Assembly: GCF_001704275.1 (NCBI RefSeq)
Contig: NZ_CP011533.1
Span: 124,001 to 188,000 of the forward strand
Source of the DNA: Streptomyces noursei ATCC 11455
GTDB taxonomy: Bacteria; Actinomycetota; Actinomycetes; Streptomycetales; Streptomycetaceae
Direction: 5' to 3'
DNA length: 64,000 nt
The notes beneath the pieces were generated by a model, which saw only the letters and a program-made list of their open reading frames with translations, did not search any database and was not told the origin of the DNA. This document shows positions 24,826 to 35,180 of the stretch, piece by piece. The position numbers and the translations under genes are program-made. Position 1 is the first letter of the stretch; each line of letters starts with the position of its first letter.

Positions 24826-25617
24826 TCAGCTGAAGGGCTTCACTCCCTTTCCGGTGGTGGCCTCGGTGAACCTGAACGAATCACCCTGAGTGACTGTGAC
24901 GTGAGCGTGATGGAGGAGCCGGTCGACGGTCGCGGTGGCCAAGGTCTTGGGCATGATCTCGTCGAATCCAGACGGGTGGAGATTGCTCGAAACTGCGATC
25001 GAGCGCCGTTCATATGCGGCATCCACCAGGCGGTAGAAGCCCTCGGCGGCGTCCTCGGAGACGGGCAGCAGCCCGATGTCATCGACGATGATCAGGTCCG
25101 AGCGGACAATCTTCGCCAGCGCCCGGGCGATGGAGTCGTCCGCGCGGTGCCGGCGGACCAGGGCGCCCAGGTCCTCGATGGTGAACCAGGCGACGGTCAG
25201 GCCGGCCTCGACCGCGGTCTGCCCGAGCGCCTCAGTGAAGTGTGACTTTCCCGTCCCCGACGGTCCACAGATACAAAAATTCTCCCGGCGGCCGACCCAT
25301 TCCAGGCTCTTCAGGGCGTCCTGCGTGGTCCTGGGTATGGAGGACTTGGACTCGTGCCAGTCCCCGAAGGTCTTCCCGGTGGGGAACCCGGCCCGCTTGC
25401 GCCGGGTGTGGAGATTGGCCCGGTCACGTCCGGCCGCTTCCTCCGCCAGCAGGACGCGGACGACCTCGGCGGGATCCCAGCGTTGGGCCTTCGCGGTGGG
25501 GATGATGTCGGTCAACGACCGCCGGATGTGCGGGAGTTTGAGTCGCTTGGTCAGCTCGATGGCCTCGGCGAGCGGGTCGCCGTTCGTGCCGGGAACGGTG
25601 CGAAGAGGGGTGGCCAT
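24826..25617 (-). CDS. istB: IS21-family helper ATPase
   Basis: 263 residues with Walker A CGPSGTGKSHFTEALG, Walker B LIIVDDIGLLPVS and SSNLHPSGFDEIM. Its start overlaps the istA stop at 25617. Distinct from the istB at 21795. Confidence 0.9.
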   Translation of the reverse strand: MATPLRTVPGTNGDPLAEAIELTKRLKLPHIRRSLTDIIPTAKAQRWDPAEVVRVLLAEEAAGRDRANLHTRRKRAGFPTGKTFGDWHESKSSIPRTTQDALKSLEWVGRRENFCICGPSGTGKSHFTEALGQTAVEAGLTVAWFTIEDLGALVRRHRADDSIARALAKIVRSDLIIVDDIGLLPVSEDAAEGFYRLVDAAYERRSIAVSSNLHPSGFDEIMPKTLATATVDRLLHHAHVTVTQGDSFRFTEATTGKGVKPFS

Positions 25618-27155
25618 CAGAAGTGGTCGCTTTCGTCGTACTCGGAAAGATCAGCAGTGCTCGGGGCGGCGGCGCCGAGGGCGGACCAGGCGGAGGTGCC
25701 GGGCTGCAGCGAGTGGGCCTCGCTGCGACGGACCGGCTCGGCCAGGCCGTGGACGGCCTGGTAGTCGAGGATCGACATGAGGTCCTTGTCCGCGAAGCGG
25801 GCGGTGACCGCGGCGGTGCCGAGCGCGCGGTCAACTTCCGCTATCGAGTAGAGCTTCGAGAGGGCAACGGCCTCGGCCATCTTCGCCTTGATCCGGCGAA
25901 CCCCGGCCGCCCCGGCCTCGATCAGCCAGCTCGCAGCACCCGGGCCGAGCTGGAGAAACGCAGCCTCCTCGGCGGAGGTCGCCCTCGGAGTGCGGTCGGC
26001 TTCCTTGTCCTCGCGCGGCGGATAGTGGGCATCCTCCAGGACCGGCGAGCCAGGCTCGCCGCGCGGATGGCGGGCGACCTCAAGGGCCGAGCCCGTCTCG
26101 TCGACGGCGGTGACGATCAGCTCGTCCCCGTGGAAACGGGCCCAGACCCGGGTGTCGATCAGCTCGTGCGGGACCGAGTAGCGGACCGCGTCGACCGAGA
26201 TCGTCGACTCCCAGGAGACCCGCCGGGTGGTGCCGAACGCCGCGGTGAACGGCCGCCGCGGCAGCGGGTGCAGTCGATGCTGCTCTTCTGCGAGCCGCTC
26301 GACCGGCTTGCGCCGAGTCACCTTGTGTGTGCGGGAGTTGACCTCTTCGCAGAACTGTCGGCAGGCGGCCTCAAGCTCGCCGAAGGTCTTGTACTGCTCG
26401 CGCAGATTGACGTCCCTGGGCACCAGATCGGCATTCGCGATCTTCACTGTGGACTCCGAGCCGCCCTTCGTTTCCGGGTCCGCCGGCAGGCAAGTACGGA
26501 TCGTTGTGCCGTAGTGCCGGGCGACCTCGACGACTTCTGAGTTGCGGACCGCGATCCCGGCGACGTGGTCGGTGGTGACCGTCTTCTCGTTGTCCGTCAG
26601 GACGTAGGCCGGGATGCCGCCGATCCTGCGGAAAGTGGTGTCCAGACACGCGGTGATCGTTGGCAGCGTCTTGTCCCAGATCGGAATGACGACGCGGAAA
26701 CGCGACCAGGCCAGCCATGCGCAGAACAGCGTGGTCTTGCGGCCCTTGATCACCGGGCCGTCGCCGAAGTCGTACTGAAGCCAGAGCCCGGGCTCGGTCA
26801 CCCATGGCCGGTAGACACGGCGTCGACCTGCCCTGAACTGGGCTTTTGCCTCGGCAACGGTGCGGCGGGTGGTGCGTTCCCCGCCGGTGAAGCCCATCGC
26901 GGCGATCCTCTTGTGGACCACGTCCGCGCGGATCTTGCCCTGCGAGCGGACCACCAGTTCCTCGATCTTCGGCAGATAGTCGTCGATCTGCCGGGCCCGC
27001 TGCCGGCGCTTGTCGGGCTGCTGGCCGGCCGCCCGCATCTTCACATAACGGGCCACCGTGTGGTGGTCGCACCCGGCCAGCTCGGCCGCGGCACGGTAAC
27101 TGCCTGTGAGGTCGTATGCCTCAAGGATCTCCATGATCTCCCTGCTGTTCTTCAC
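25617..27155 (-). CDS. istA: IS21-family transposase
   Basis: 512 residues: HTH (YDLTGSYRAAAELAGCDHHT), DDE core (WLQYDFGDGPVIKG, VLTDNEKTVT, PETKGGSESTVKIA) and a C-terminal Mu-type domain. It appears intact. Confidence 0.9.
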   Translation of the reverse strand: MKNSREIMEILEAYDLTGSYRAAAELAGCDHHTVARYVKMRAAGQQPDKRRQRARQIDDYLPKIEELVVRSQGKIRADVVHKRIAAMGFTGGERTTRRTVAEAKAQFRAGRRRVYRPWVTEPGLWLQYDFGDGPVIKGRKTTLFCAWLAWSRFRVVIPIWDKTLPTITACLDTTFRRIGGIPAYVLTDNEKTVTTDHVAGIAVRNSEVVEVARHYGTTIRTCLPADPETKGGSESTVKIANADLVPRDVNLREQYKTFGELEAACRQFCEEVNSRTHKVTRRKPVERLAEEQHRLHPLPRRPFTAAFGTTRRVSWESTISVDAVRYSVPHELIDTRVWARFHGDELIVTAVDETGSALEVARHPRGEPGSPVLEDAHYPPREDKEADRTPRATSAEEAAFLQLGPGAASWLIEAGAAGVRRIKAKMAEAVALSKLYSIAEVDRALGTAAVTARFADKDLMSILDYQAVHGLAEPVRRSEAHSLQPGTSAWSALGAAAPSTADLSEYDESDHF

Positions 27156-27273
27156 CCGCTCCAGCGTCGCCGAGCGGGACTACTCGGGGCGAGCGGGGAG
27201 AAATCTGGCCGTACTCGGGGAAACCCGTGGCCACAAATTGCGCCGTATATGGCCGCCACCGGGGAGCTTACGG

Positions 27274-28961
27274 GGCTCTGATCAACATTTCGGGATGACC
27301 GTGCGTAACTGATCTCCAACCCCCTTGTTGACCAGGTGTGTTAGGAGATCACATAGCCAAGACGCTGCTGCCGCACCTGGCCAGCGTCGCGATCGAGGAC
27401 ATACGAGCTGATGGTGGATGTATCTGTATCACTGCCTCGGCGGCTGCTCGCTCAGCCCAGTGCCCAGGCTGCGGGACGCACTCACAGCGAGTCCACGACC
27501 GATATCGTCGGCGGCTCGCTGACGTCGCGATCGGTGGACGGGCGACAACGATACATCTGACGGTTCGCCGGTTCCGGTGCGAGCAGTCGTCGTGCCCGCG
27601 CAGAACCTTCGTCGAGCAGGTCGACGGGCTCACCTTCCGCCACGGCCGCCGCAGCCAACTGCAGCAGGCGATGCTGATATCGATCGCACGCTGCCTGGCC
27701 GGTCGGGCCGGTGCCCGGCTCGCCGCCCTGCTGCACTGCGCGATCAGCCCGAACACCCTACTCAACCGTGTGCGGAGGCTGCCTGCCGAGCCGCCGGAGC
27801 GGAGCCCGCGGGTACTGGGCGTCGACGACTTCGCACTCAAGCGCGGTCACGTCTACGGCACCGTCCTCATCGACATCGAGACCGGCCGCGTCGTCGACGT
27901 CCTGCCCGACCGCACCGCCGAGACCTTCACCGCCTGGCTCGAAGAACATCCCGGCGCCGAGATCGTGTGCCGTGACCGCGCGAGCGCGTACGCGGAGGCG
28001 ATCCGCACGGCCGCGCCGGATGCGGTCCAGATCGCAGATCGCTTTCACCTCTGGCAGAACCTGTGCAAGGCGGTTGAGAAGTGCGTCGTCGCCCACCGCT
28101 CCTGCCTCACTCCGGCCGAGGAGGCGAACCAGGACGCCCTGGTGGAACGGCCTGCCGAGCCGCCGGCGATCGAGGGCAAGCGGGCCGCGAACACACGCCG
28201 CAACTTCGCGGCGGTGCACGAGATGTACGACAAGGGCGTCGCCATCGAGGTGATCGCCAAGTCCCTGCGGATGGACCGCAAGACAGTCCGCAAGTACGCC
28301 CACGCGACAGTCGTCGAGGACCTGCTCTCGCCGCCGCGGCAGAGCCGACGGATGCTGCAGCCCTGGGCCGAGTACCTCAATATGCGCTGGCAGGAGGGGT
28401 GCACTGACAGCGGGCGCCTGTTCCGCGAGATTCAGGAACGCGGCTACCGCGGCAGCAGCCGCAGTGTCCGGCGCTGGCTCGAGCCGTTGCGCTCCGCCGA
28501 GTCGCCGACCCCGAAGAGGTCGGAGGCGCCCACGGTCCGGCAGGTCACCGGCTGGCTCACCTGTCACCCCGACAACCTCAGCTCCGGTCAGCAGCTCCGC
28601 CTCAAGCGCATCCTGGCCGATTGCCCTGAACTCGCCGATCTACGACGGCACATCGCGGCGTTCGCCGCGATGATGAAGAACCTCGACGGCCGTCTGCTGC
28701 CCCGCTGGATGAAGGCGGCCCAGGGCAGCGAGCTGCCACCCCTGCGCGGTTTCGCCCGCAACCTCAGCAAGGACCTCGACGCCGTCACCGCCGGCCTCAC
28801 CCAGCCCTACTCCAGCGGCATGGTCGAGGGCCACGTGAACCGGGTGAAATACCTCAAACGTCAAGGGTATGGACGGGCCAACTTCGATCTCCTGCGGCGC
28901 CGTATTTTGCTCACACCGTGAGCCGATCACGCACGGTCATCCCGAAATGTTGATCAGAGCC
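27274..28961 (+). mobile_element. ISL3-family insertion sequence (1688 bp)
   Basis: Perfect inverted repeats of more than 30 bp beginning GGCTCTGATCAACATTTCGG. No direct repeat is visible in the flanks (left ends GCTTACGG, right begins GTATCTAC), so a later rearrangement probably removed one side. Confidence 0.9.
27338..28921 (+). CDS. ISL3-family transposase
   Basis: 527 residues. N-terminal zinc finger (CPGCGTHSQRVHD; CEQSSCPRRTF), DDE core (VLGVDDFALKRGHVYG, EIVCRDRASAYAEAI, VQIADRFHLWQNL) and a C-terminal helical domain ending GRANFDLLRRRILL. The start is GTG 27338 followed by a TTA codon. Confidence 0.92.
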   Translation: MLGDHIAKTLLPHLASVAIEDIRADGGCICITASAAARSAQCPGCGTHSQRVHDRYRRRLADVAIGGRATTIHLTVRRFRCEQSSCPRRTFVEQVDGLTFRHGRRSQLQQAMLISIARCLAGRAGARLAALLHCAISPNTLLNRVRRLPAEPPERSPRVLGVDDFALKRGHVYGTVLIDIETGRVVDVLPDRTAETFTAWLEEHPGAEIVCRDRASAYAEAIRTAAPDAVQIADRFHLWQNLCKAVEKCVVAHRSCLTPAEEANQDALVERPAEPPAIEGKRAANTRRNFAAVHEMYDKGVAIEVIAKSLRMDRKTVRKYAHATVVEDLLSPPRQSRRMLQPWAEYLNMRWQEGCTDSGRLFREIQERGYRGSSRSVRRWLEPLRSAESPTPKRSEAPTVRQVTGWLTCHPDNLSSGQQLRLKRILADCPELADLRRHIAAFAAMMKNLDGRLLPRWMKAAQGSELPPLRGFARNLSKDLDAVTAGLTQPYSSGMVEGHVNRVKYLKRQGYGRANFDLLRRRILLTP

Positions 28962-29546
28962 GTATCTACTGGCCGCCGTCAACCGCCGTCACAGAGTGGA
29001 TCAACGACGCTCCCCTGTGGGTCTGCCGAGTGCTGGGGTTCCCGCTCGACCCGCTGACCGGCGCGGTGTCCGTCCCGCCCCTGGCAGGAGATCACCCTCG
29101 ACCACTACGAGCGCACCCGCGCCCACCACCGCCACGAGATCCGACGACTGAAGACTGCCACCTTCGCCCACCTCGACTACCCCGATGCGAAGCAGGCCCT
29201 CCAAGTCGTGCGCTGGAGGAAGGACTTCACCACCGGCAAGCTCAACATCGAACGCGTCTACCTGATCACCAGCCTGCCGCCCGGCACGGCCAGCGGCGCC
29301 CAGCTCGCCGCAGGGATCCGCGGCCACTGGAAGATCGAAAATCTTCTGCACCACGTCCGCGACCGCACCTTCCGCGAGGACGACTCCAAGATCCGCACCC
29401 GGCGCCTTCCCCGCGTCATGGCCACCCTGCGCAACCTCGCTATTGGCGTCCACCGCCAGGACGGCCACACCAACATCGCCGCCGCCCTCCGCCACACCGC
29501 CAGCGACTGCCACCGACCCCTGACTGCCCTCGGCCTCACCGGATGA
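28962..29546 (+). pseudogene. ISAs1-family transposase fragment
   Basis: N-terminal scrap (EWINDAPLWVCRVLGFPLDP, then LTGAVSVPPLA), then a deletion, then the C-terminal part (RWRKDFTTGKLNIERVYLIT, GHWKIENLLHHVRDRTFRED) to the natural stop at 29546. The central catalytic region is missing. The 29547-29820 stretch beyond holds nothing I recognise. Confidence 0.75.
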
Positions 29547-29820
29547 ACCCGGACAGAAGACGATCATGCAACGGACCCTGCACGGCAAGGTTTGTGCCAT
29601 ACACGAACAAGAAGGAGTGTGCTGGCCCCCGGACTCACGTCCGGACGCGTACGAGATCAAGGACGACCTGACAAGGGTCCTGCTATCTCTGGGAGGTGGG
29701 CTACTACTTTATTCGGGCCGCAGGACAACCTAGTGCCGCATCAATGAACCTTTGCCACGTTGTGATGTGACATGTCGGTGGACGTTGGCCCGTGGGGTTC
29801 GGTGCCGCCAGGATGTCCGG

Positions 29821-30297
29821 GTGGCAGAACGAGTACGCGTCCGTGAGATCGATGACGACGAAGGCAGGCGGTTGCTGCGGATTGTCCGCAGGGGCAGCGG
29901 GTCGGTGGTGACCTGGCGGCGGGCACAGATGGTGTTGCTGTCCGCCCAGGGCATGCCGGTGATGAAGATCGCCGAGGTGACGTTCACCAGCGCGGACCGG
30001 GTCCGGGACGTGATGCACAACTTCAATGCGGACGGATTCGATTCCCTGTATCCGAAGTACTCCGGAGGTCGGCCAAGGACGTTCACCTTGCCCGAGCGGC
30101 GTGAGATCAAGAAGATCGCCAAGTCCAAGCCGGCCGAGCACGGTCTGCCGTTTTCGACCTGGAGCCTGGTCAAGCTGGCCGACTTCCTGGTCGCTGAGGG
30201 GGTGGTCGACGACATCAGCCACGAGGGCCTTCGGGCCCTGCTCCGCGAGGAGGGCGTGTCCTACCGCTGGGACACACACCCCCACAAACGCCCCTGA
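29821..30297 (+). pseudogene. IS630-family transposase N-terminal fragment
   Basis: GTG 29821 opens VAERVRVREIDDDEGRRLLR, with the HTH region (GMPVMKIAEVTFTSADRVRD) and GLRALLREEGVSYRW. It then ends; the DDE domain is absent. Confidence 0.75.
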
Positions 30298-30601
30298 ACA
30301 CCACCATTCCGCCCACGCTCTTATTCACCAGAGCTTTGTCATGGTCCTCGATCTCGGTCTGTGGGTGTGCAGGGTCTGTGGCAGCGCGATGTTCCACGAC
30401 AATGCTGCCCCATGCAATACGCCAGGCGCGCCTCTCCAGGTGTGTCGCCTGCATCGCGGGTAAGGAATCGCCCCTCACCAGTGCGCACTGCCCTGACTCG
30501 CCTTTCCTGCACGGATCTCCGGCGGGGACCCAGAGACGCAAGAATGCACCGCGGCATTCGGAATGCGTACCGAGGACAGGGCTTGGTCGGGTTAAATTTC
30601 G
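30298..30601. other. Intergenic stretch without recognised gene
   Basis: Lies between the IS630 and IS701 fragments. Short overlapping frames on both strands show no ribosome sites or known motifs. Probably IS debris. Confidence 0.4.
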
Positions 30602-30960
30602 ATGGAGCGTGTCCCCTGCGTGGTGTGTGTCGTTGAGAGGGGCGTGGCCCCAGAGGAAATCATCGTTGTTCGTGGCGAGTTGGAGGATTTCGCGGGAGAT
30701 GTCTTCGATTCGTTCGGACGCAGCGATCAACGTCGGTGGGGTCGGGTCTACCTGCGGGGGCTGCTGACAGACGGGCAACGCAAGTCGGTGGAGCCGATGG
30801 CGGCGCGGCTGGGTGAGGATGGGATCCGGCAGGCGCTGGCCCACTTCATCACGGCCAGCCCGTGGGATCCTGTTCATGTGCGGGCTCGCTTGGCGCGGAC
30901 GATGCTGCCGGTCATCAAGCCGACCGCGCTGATTATCGATAACACCGACTGTGCGCCACG
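30602..30960 (+). pseudogene. IS701-family transposase N-terminal fragment
   Basis: ELEDFAGDVFDSFGRSDQRR, YLRGLLTDGQRKSVEPMAAR and TALIIDNTD match the first third of IS701-type transposases (compare the complete one at 33892-35154). It breaks off at the first catalytic Asp. Confidence 0.75.
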
Positions 30961-31039
30961 AGGCGCTGAGAATCGAGCGGGAGGAGGTGGCCCCGCCGCT
31001 CCCCCGCCCACCTCGCCACCTGCGCCGCCTACGACTGAG

Positions 31040-31507
31040 ATGCCGACCAGCAGCAGCCGGACACCGGCACCGCCCAGGGCCTCATCTCGTCGAGCCGGGG
31101 GTGAGCAGATCGCCAGCCAAGGCGACCGCGCTCCAGTTCGACGGCAAGCGTCGAGCGTCCTCACATGCCGCACCGACCAAGGTCGTCACGATCCGCACCT
31201 TGCCCGCTCCCGCATTCACCAGGCTGGCCGCGCTGTGTCTGGCCTGGAACGCGAGTGCATCCGCGACCGCACCCTGGAAGGTCATGAGTCCGCCCGCAAG
31301 CACGGCAATACCATCAGCGGGGCCAGCGTCGCCGGCGACCACATGCTGTCCATGACCCTCCATCTACAGGAGCAGGAGATGAGCCTGCACGACATCGCGG
31401 CGCGACTCGTCATCGCCACCGGTAAGAAAAAGAGCCAGCACCCCTCACCCGCGGCAGTGATGCGGATGCTGCGCACGTACGACGAGACCACCGCGCCGAA
31501 TCCGTAA
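31040..31507 (+). pseudogene. Serine recombinase (resolvase) C-terminal fragment
   Basis: ERECIRDRTLEGHESARKHG followed by LQEQEMSLHDIAARL and a short HTH-like end matches the E-helix and DNA-binding tail of resolvase/invertase proteins. The catalytic Ser domain is absent. Confidence 0.55.
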
Positions 31508-31581
31508 ACCTGCTGGTCAAAGCCCTGATGGTCCGAACATGATGGACCCGTTCCGTTTCACGCGACAAGAGGACCATCCTC

Positions 31582-31860
31582 GTGGGCGCCCAGTCTCGAA
31601 CTGCGCCGGGCCACGCTCGACACGCCGCCGCCCGCAAGGAGCTAGCCGAGGCCAAAGACGCCCTCAAGCACGGCAAGCTGTCCCTGTACACGGTACTGGC
31701 CAGCGACTCCAAAGCCATCCGCAAGATGCCGGCCCGCGCCCTGCTCGAATCTCTCCCCGACATCGGCAAAGTGAAGGCCCAAAAGCTCCTCGCCGAGATG
31801 GAGATCTCCGAGAGCCGCCGGGTGCACGGTCTGGGCATCCAACAGCGGAATGCATCCACG
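31582..31860 (+). pseudogene. Integration host factor (sIHF)-like protein, C-terminus frameshifted
   Basis: GTG 31582 has AGAGGA 8 nt upstream. ARKELAEAKDALKHGKLSLY, KMPARALLESLPDIGKVKAQ and ISESRRVHGLG are clear homologues of actinobacterial IHF with its helix-two-turn-helix DNA-binding part. The expected short tail (HERF) appears in another phase near 31850, so one base has probably been lost. The original phase has no stop until 32211, fusing it to the small HTH gene downstream. A housekeeping ihf presumably exists elsewhere. Confidence 0.7.
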
Positions 31861-32007
31861 AACGGTTCGCGCCCCAGGGCCGACCGATCCGGTGGACGGT
31901 ACAACTGTGCGTTCTCTGGGCCGTTGCTACTCGCCCCAATCCGCCAGCAGGCCCCGGCCCCCTGCAATGATCACCTTCCGTACATCGAAGCTGAAGGGGA
32001 CGAACTC

Positions 32008-32211
32008 ATGAACAAGGGAAAGCGGATCACCGGCACGGCCCGCGACAAGCTCGCCACCGAACTCAAGAAGGAATACGAGGGCGGCGCCTCCATCCGCGCC
32101 CTCGCCGAATCCCGGGGGCGTTCCTACGGCTTCGTCCACCGCATCCTCACCGAAGGCGGCGTCACCCTACGCGGCCGAGGGGGTACTTCGCGTCCGCAGT
32201 CCGGAATGTGA
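32008..32211 (+). CDS. Small HTH DNA-binding protein (67 aa)
   Basis: ATG 32008 with AAGGGG 8 nt upstream. MNKGKRITGTARDKLATELK is followed by an HTH (GASIRALAESRGRSYGFVHR) and a basic tail. Such tiny HTH proteins are widespread in Streptomyces. It is in the same phase as the frameshifted IHF-like gene but has its own ribosome site. Confidence 0.75.
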   Translation: MNKGKRITGTARDKLATELKKEYEGGASIRALAESRGRSYGFVHRILTEGGVTLRGRGGTSRPQSGM

Positions 32212-32613
32212 GGGCAGTGCCGACCTCGACACGTACGAGAGGTATGGCGATCACCCCAGCCAGTACGGACATCCACGCCCGAAGGCGGAACTTCGGCCGG
32301 AACACCGGCCCGGCCCGACGAGACGAGACCGCCCCGGAGGGGGAGACCACCGAGGCGAGATGCCAGCATCGTGCGACCGCACCGCACGTAGCCCGCTGTT
32401 TGCCCTGAGCGTGCGGCGTCGGCCGGCGGCTGGAACGTGGCACCGCCGATCTGCTCAGCGATGGGCAGAAAGGATTCCCAGTTCTCCCCCGGGCTCACGT
32501 GGCGAGGCGGCGGATGGCGTCGCGGTCGTTCAGGCAGCCGTCGTCCCGCGGCGTGTAGACGCTGATCACGGCTGTTGCGAGAAGGAGCCGTGTGACGATG
32601 CCGTCGGTGCGGT
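32212..32613. other. Intergenic stretch, probable gene debris
   Basis: No complete gene seen. A minus-strand scrap at about 32505-32595 (ISVYTPRDDGCLNDRDAIRR) looks like the end of a lost protein. Confidence 0.35.
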
Positions 32614-33630
32614 TCAGTACTGCTCGATCTCGGCGAAGCCCGTGTCGTCGCCTGCGCCGAAGGCTGCAGCCGCGGCAGTCGGATCGAATCCGGGCGGGCT
32701 GTCCTTGAACGCTAGACCCATATCGGCCAGCTTCGCCTTGACCTCGTCGATCGACTTCGCACCGAAGTTGCGGACGTCGAGCAGGTCCGCCTCACTGCGC
32801 GCCACCAGCTGACCCACGGAGTGGATGCCCTCGCGCTTGAGGCAGTTGTAGGACCGGACGGTGAGCTCCAACTCCTCGATCGGGGCCGCCAGGTCGGCCG
32901 CCAGCGCGACGTCCGTCGGCGACAGGCCCACCTCGATGCCTTCGGCGTCGACGTTCAGCTCGTGGGCCAAGTCGAACAGCTCGACCAGCGTGCTGCCCGC
33001 CGAGGCCATGGTGTCGCGCGGACGCATCGCCTGCTTGGTCTCGACGTCGACGATCAGCTTGTCGAAGTCGGTGCGCTGCTCGACACGGGTCGCCTCAACC
33101 TTGTACGTGGCCTTGAGCACCGGCGAGTAGATTGAGTCGACCGGGATCCGGCCAATCTCCTGGCCCTGCTGCTTGTTCTGGACGGCGGAGACGTAGCCAC
33201 GGCCACGCTCGACGGTCAGCTCCATCTCCAGCTTGCCCTTGGCGTTCAGGGTGGCCAGGACGAGATCGAGGTTGTGCACCTCGACGCCAGTTGGCGGAGC
33301 GATGTCGGCGGCGGTGACCAGGCCGGGGCCATGCTTGCGCAGGTACATCACGACCGGCTCGTCGTGCTCGCAGGAGACGACAAGCTGCTTGATGTTGAGG
33401 ATGAGGTCAGGGACGTCCTGTTTCATGCCGGGCACGGTGGTGAACTCGTGCAGCACGCCGTCGATCCGGATGCTGGTGACGGCGGCGCCGGGGATCGAGG
33501 AGAGGAGGGTGCGGCGCAGGGAGTTGCCGAGGGTGTAGCCGAAGCCTGGCTCCAGCGGCTCGATGACGAACCGGGAGCGGTATGCGTCTACGATCTCTTC
33601 GGTGAGAGTGGGACGCTGAGCGATCTGCAT
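32614..33630 (-). CDS. rpoA: RNA polymerase alpha subunit, second copy
   Basis: 338 residues from ATG 33630, close to the streptomycete RpoA length. The N-terminal domain keeps [20 protein letters not shown] and [20 protein letters not shown]; the C-terminal domain keeps [20 protein letters not shown] and [13 protein letters not shown], including the DNA-contacting Arg, Asn, Lys, Gly-Lys-Ser positions. Differences from the usual sequence are scattered substitutions with no frame break. It is not in the ribosomal-protein operon (no rpsD or rplQ nearby) but stands alone among ISs, so it is very likely an extra alpha subunit, possibly giving a polymerase with altered promoter or regulator response. 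Confidence 0.88.
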   Translation of the reverse strand: MQIAQRPTLTEEIVDAYRSRFVIEPLEPGFGYTLGNSLRRTLLSSIPGAAVTSIRIDGVLHEFTTVPGMKQDVPDLILNIKQLVVSCEHDEPVVMYLRKHGPGLVTAADIAPPTGVEVHNLDLVLATLNAKGKLEMELTVERGRGYVSAVQNKQQGQEIGRIPVDSIYSPVLKATYKVEATRVEQRTDFDKLIVDVETKQAMRPRDTMASAGSTLVELFDLAHELNVDAEGIEVGLSPTDVALAADLAAPIEELELTVRSYNCLKREGIHSVGQLVARSEADLLDVRNFGAKSIDEVKAKLADMGLAFKDSPPGFDPTAAAAAFGAGDDTGFAEIEQY

Positions 33631-33891
33631 GAGATGTGGCCTCCAGTCTTCAGCACCCGCCATATGCTGCCGACCCACCGGGCGGCAGCTTGATGCCGGT
33701 GCGGCCAGGGTACGGGCGATGCGGATCACTGGCCGTATGCCTCGCGGAGGAACCAGCGGGTGAGGGGCTATTAGGGCTTTGTTAGGTTCTGTGGTGGGGT
33801 TCGGGTGTGGGGGCTGGTTGGCCGCATATGCGGCAGGCGCCGGTCCAGGTGGCCAGGAGTGTCTGTAACGCGCGGAGGGCGGCGTAGAGGG

Positions 33892-35154
33892 TCAGGCCGG
33901 CGCAGGGGCTTTTGGGTCGAGCCTGAGCAGGGTGCAGAATGCCTGGGCGAGGGCGGTGAGGGTGACGTGGCGGTGCCATCCGGGGTAGTTGCGGCCTTCG
34001 AAGTGGTCCAGTCCCAGGCCGTCCTTGAGTTCGCGGTAGTCGTGCTCGATGCGCCAGCGGATCTTGGCGGTGCGGACCAGTTCGCGTAGTGGGGTGTCGG
34101 CGGGCAGGGTGGACAGCCAGTAGTTGGTGGGTTCGGCAGAGCCGGATGGCCATTCGGCCAGCAGCCAGCATTCGGGTAGGGAGCCGTCGGTGGCGCGGCG
34201 GATGGTGCGGTTGGCCGGACGGACCCGCAGGGCCAGGAACCGGGAGCGCATCGCGACTTTGGGGTTGCGTTTTGTGGTCTTGCTGCCCTGGCGCCAGGTG
34301 ACAGTCCGCGCCGCGGACCTGCCCGTATCCAGGGCGAGTTGCCGCAAGGTGGTGTGCGGGATCGGGTAGGCCGGCACGGGTGGTCGGCCCCGGCCGCTGT
34401 AGGGAGGGCGGACGGGGACCGCCTGGCCCGGATAGGCGGTGGTGGTGCCCTTGACCGCCACCGCGTAGGTCAGGCCGCGCTCGGTCAGGCCCTCGCGAAA
34501 GCCGGTGGCGTCCCCATACCCGGCATCGGCTACCACCGGCAAGTCGGGAAGTTCCCAGTCCCCTCGCACCTCATCCAGCATCTCCAAGGCCAGGCGCCAC
34601 TTCTCCCGGTGCCGCTCACAGTCCGGGATCCCTGCCTTGGCGCGTCGGCGTCGGATGGCCTCGGCCAGCAGCCTGTCGTCCTCGGTCGTGGTGTCGTCCC
34701 AGCTCTCGGGCACGAACAGGCGCCAGTCGACGGCCGAGGAGGCGTGGTCGGACACCAGGTTGACGCTGACGGCAATCTGGCAGTTGCCTTGCTTGCCCAG
34801 CGCGCCGCAGTACATCCGCGCCACCCCCGGAGAGTCGTAGCCGTCCTTGGGAAAGCCCACATCGTCGATGGCGTACGCCTGTGGTGCGACATGCGCAGCC
34901 GCCCACTGCGCCAGCCGCTGACGGACCACGGTCCAGTCCCAGGTGGAGGAGGAGACGAACTGCTGGAGTTGCTGATGGTCCACTCCCAGACGCTCGGCCA
35001 TCGGCTGCATCGACTTGCGTTTGCCGTCCAGCATCAGCCCACGCAGGTACAACTCGCCCTTGGCCCGCTGATCACAACGCGGCAGCGAGCCGAGCATCTC
35101 CGCCGCAAACGCCTCCAGGCGCGGACGGACCTCTTCCATCTCCTCAGGAGTCAC
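33892..35154 (-). CDS. IS701-family transposase
   Basis: 420 residues, complete: YLRGLMLDGKRKSMQPMAER, YAIDDVGFPKDGYDSPGVAR (first Asp), VVADAGYGDATGFREGL (second Asp) and IRWRIEHDYRELKDGLGLDH (Glu). Its promoter side now faces the ISAzo13 insertion. Confidence 0.92.
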   Translation of the reverse strand: MTPEEMEEVRPRLEAFAAEMLGSLPRCDQRAKGELYLRGLMLDGKRKSMQPMAERLGVDHQQLQQFVSSSTWDWTVVRQRLAQWAAAHVAPQAYAIDDVGFPKDGYDSPGVARMYCGALGKQGNCQIAVSVNLVSDHASSAVDWRLFVPESWDDTTTEDDRLLAEAIRRRRAKAGIPDCERHREKWRLALEMLDEVRGDWELPDLPVVADAGYGDATGFREGLTERGLTYAVAVKGTTTAYPGQAVPVRPPYSGRGRPPVPAYPIPHTTLRQLALDTGRSAARTVTWRQGSKTTKRNPKVAMRSRFLALRVRPANRTIRRATDGSLPECWLLAEWPSGSAEPTNYWLSTLPADTPLRELVRTAKIRWRIEHDYRELKDGLGLDHFEGRNYPGWHRHVTLTALAQAFCTLLRLDPKAPAPA

Positions 35155-35180
35155 ACCTGACAGGACATCACAGAGCCCTC

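Larger units (their letters stand above)
24778..27273 (-). mobile_element. IS21-family insertion sequence 2
   Basis: Left end region carries GGCCAGATGTTCTCCCCGC (near 24790). The right side carries related inverted copies around 27190-27215. Exact ends are not certain; the right side abuts an ISL3 element. It contains istA and istB unlike those of IS21 element 1. Confidence 0.75.

Noticed and set aside
32614..33630. rpoA as part of the normal ribosomal-protein operon
   Set aside because: No rpsK, rpsD or rplQ on either side; the neighbours are IS elements and small DNA-binding genes.
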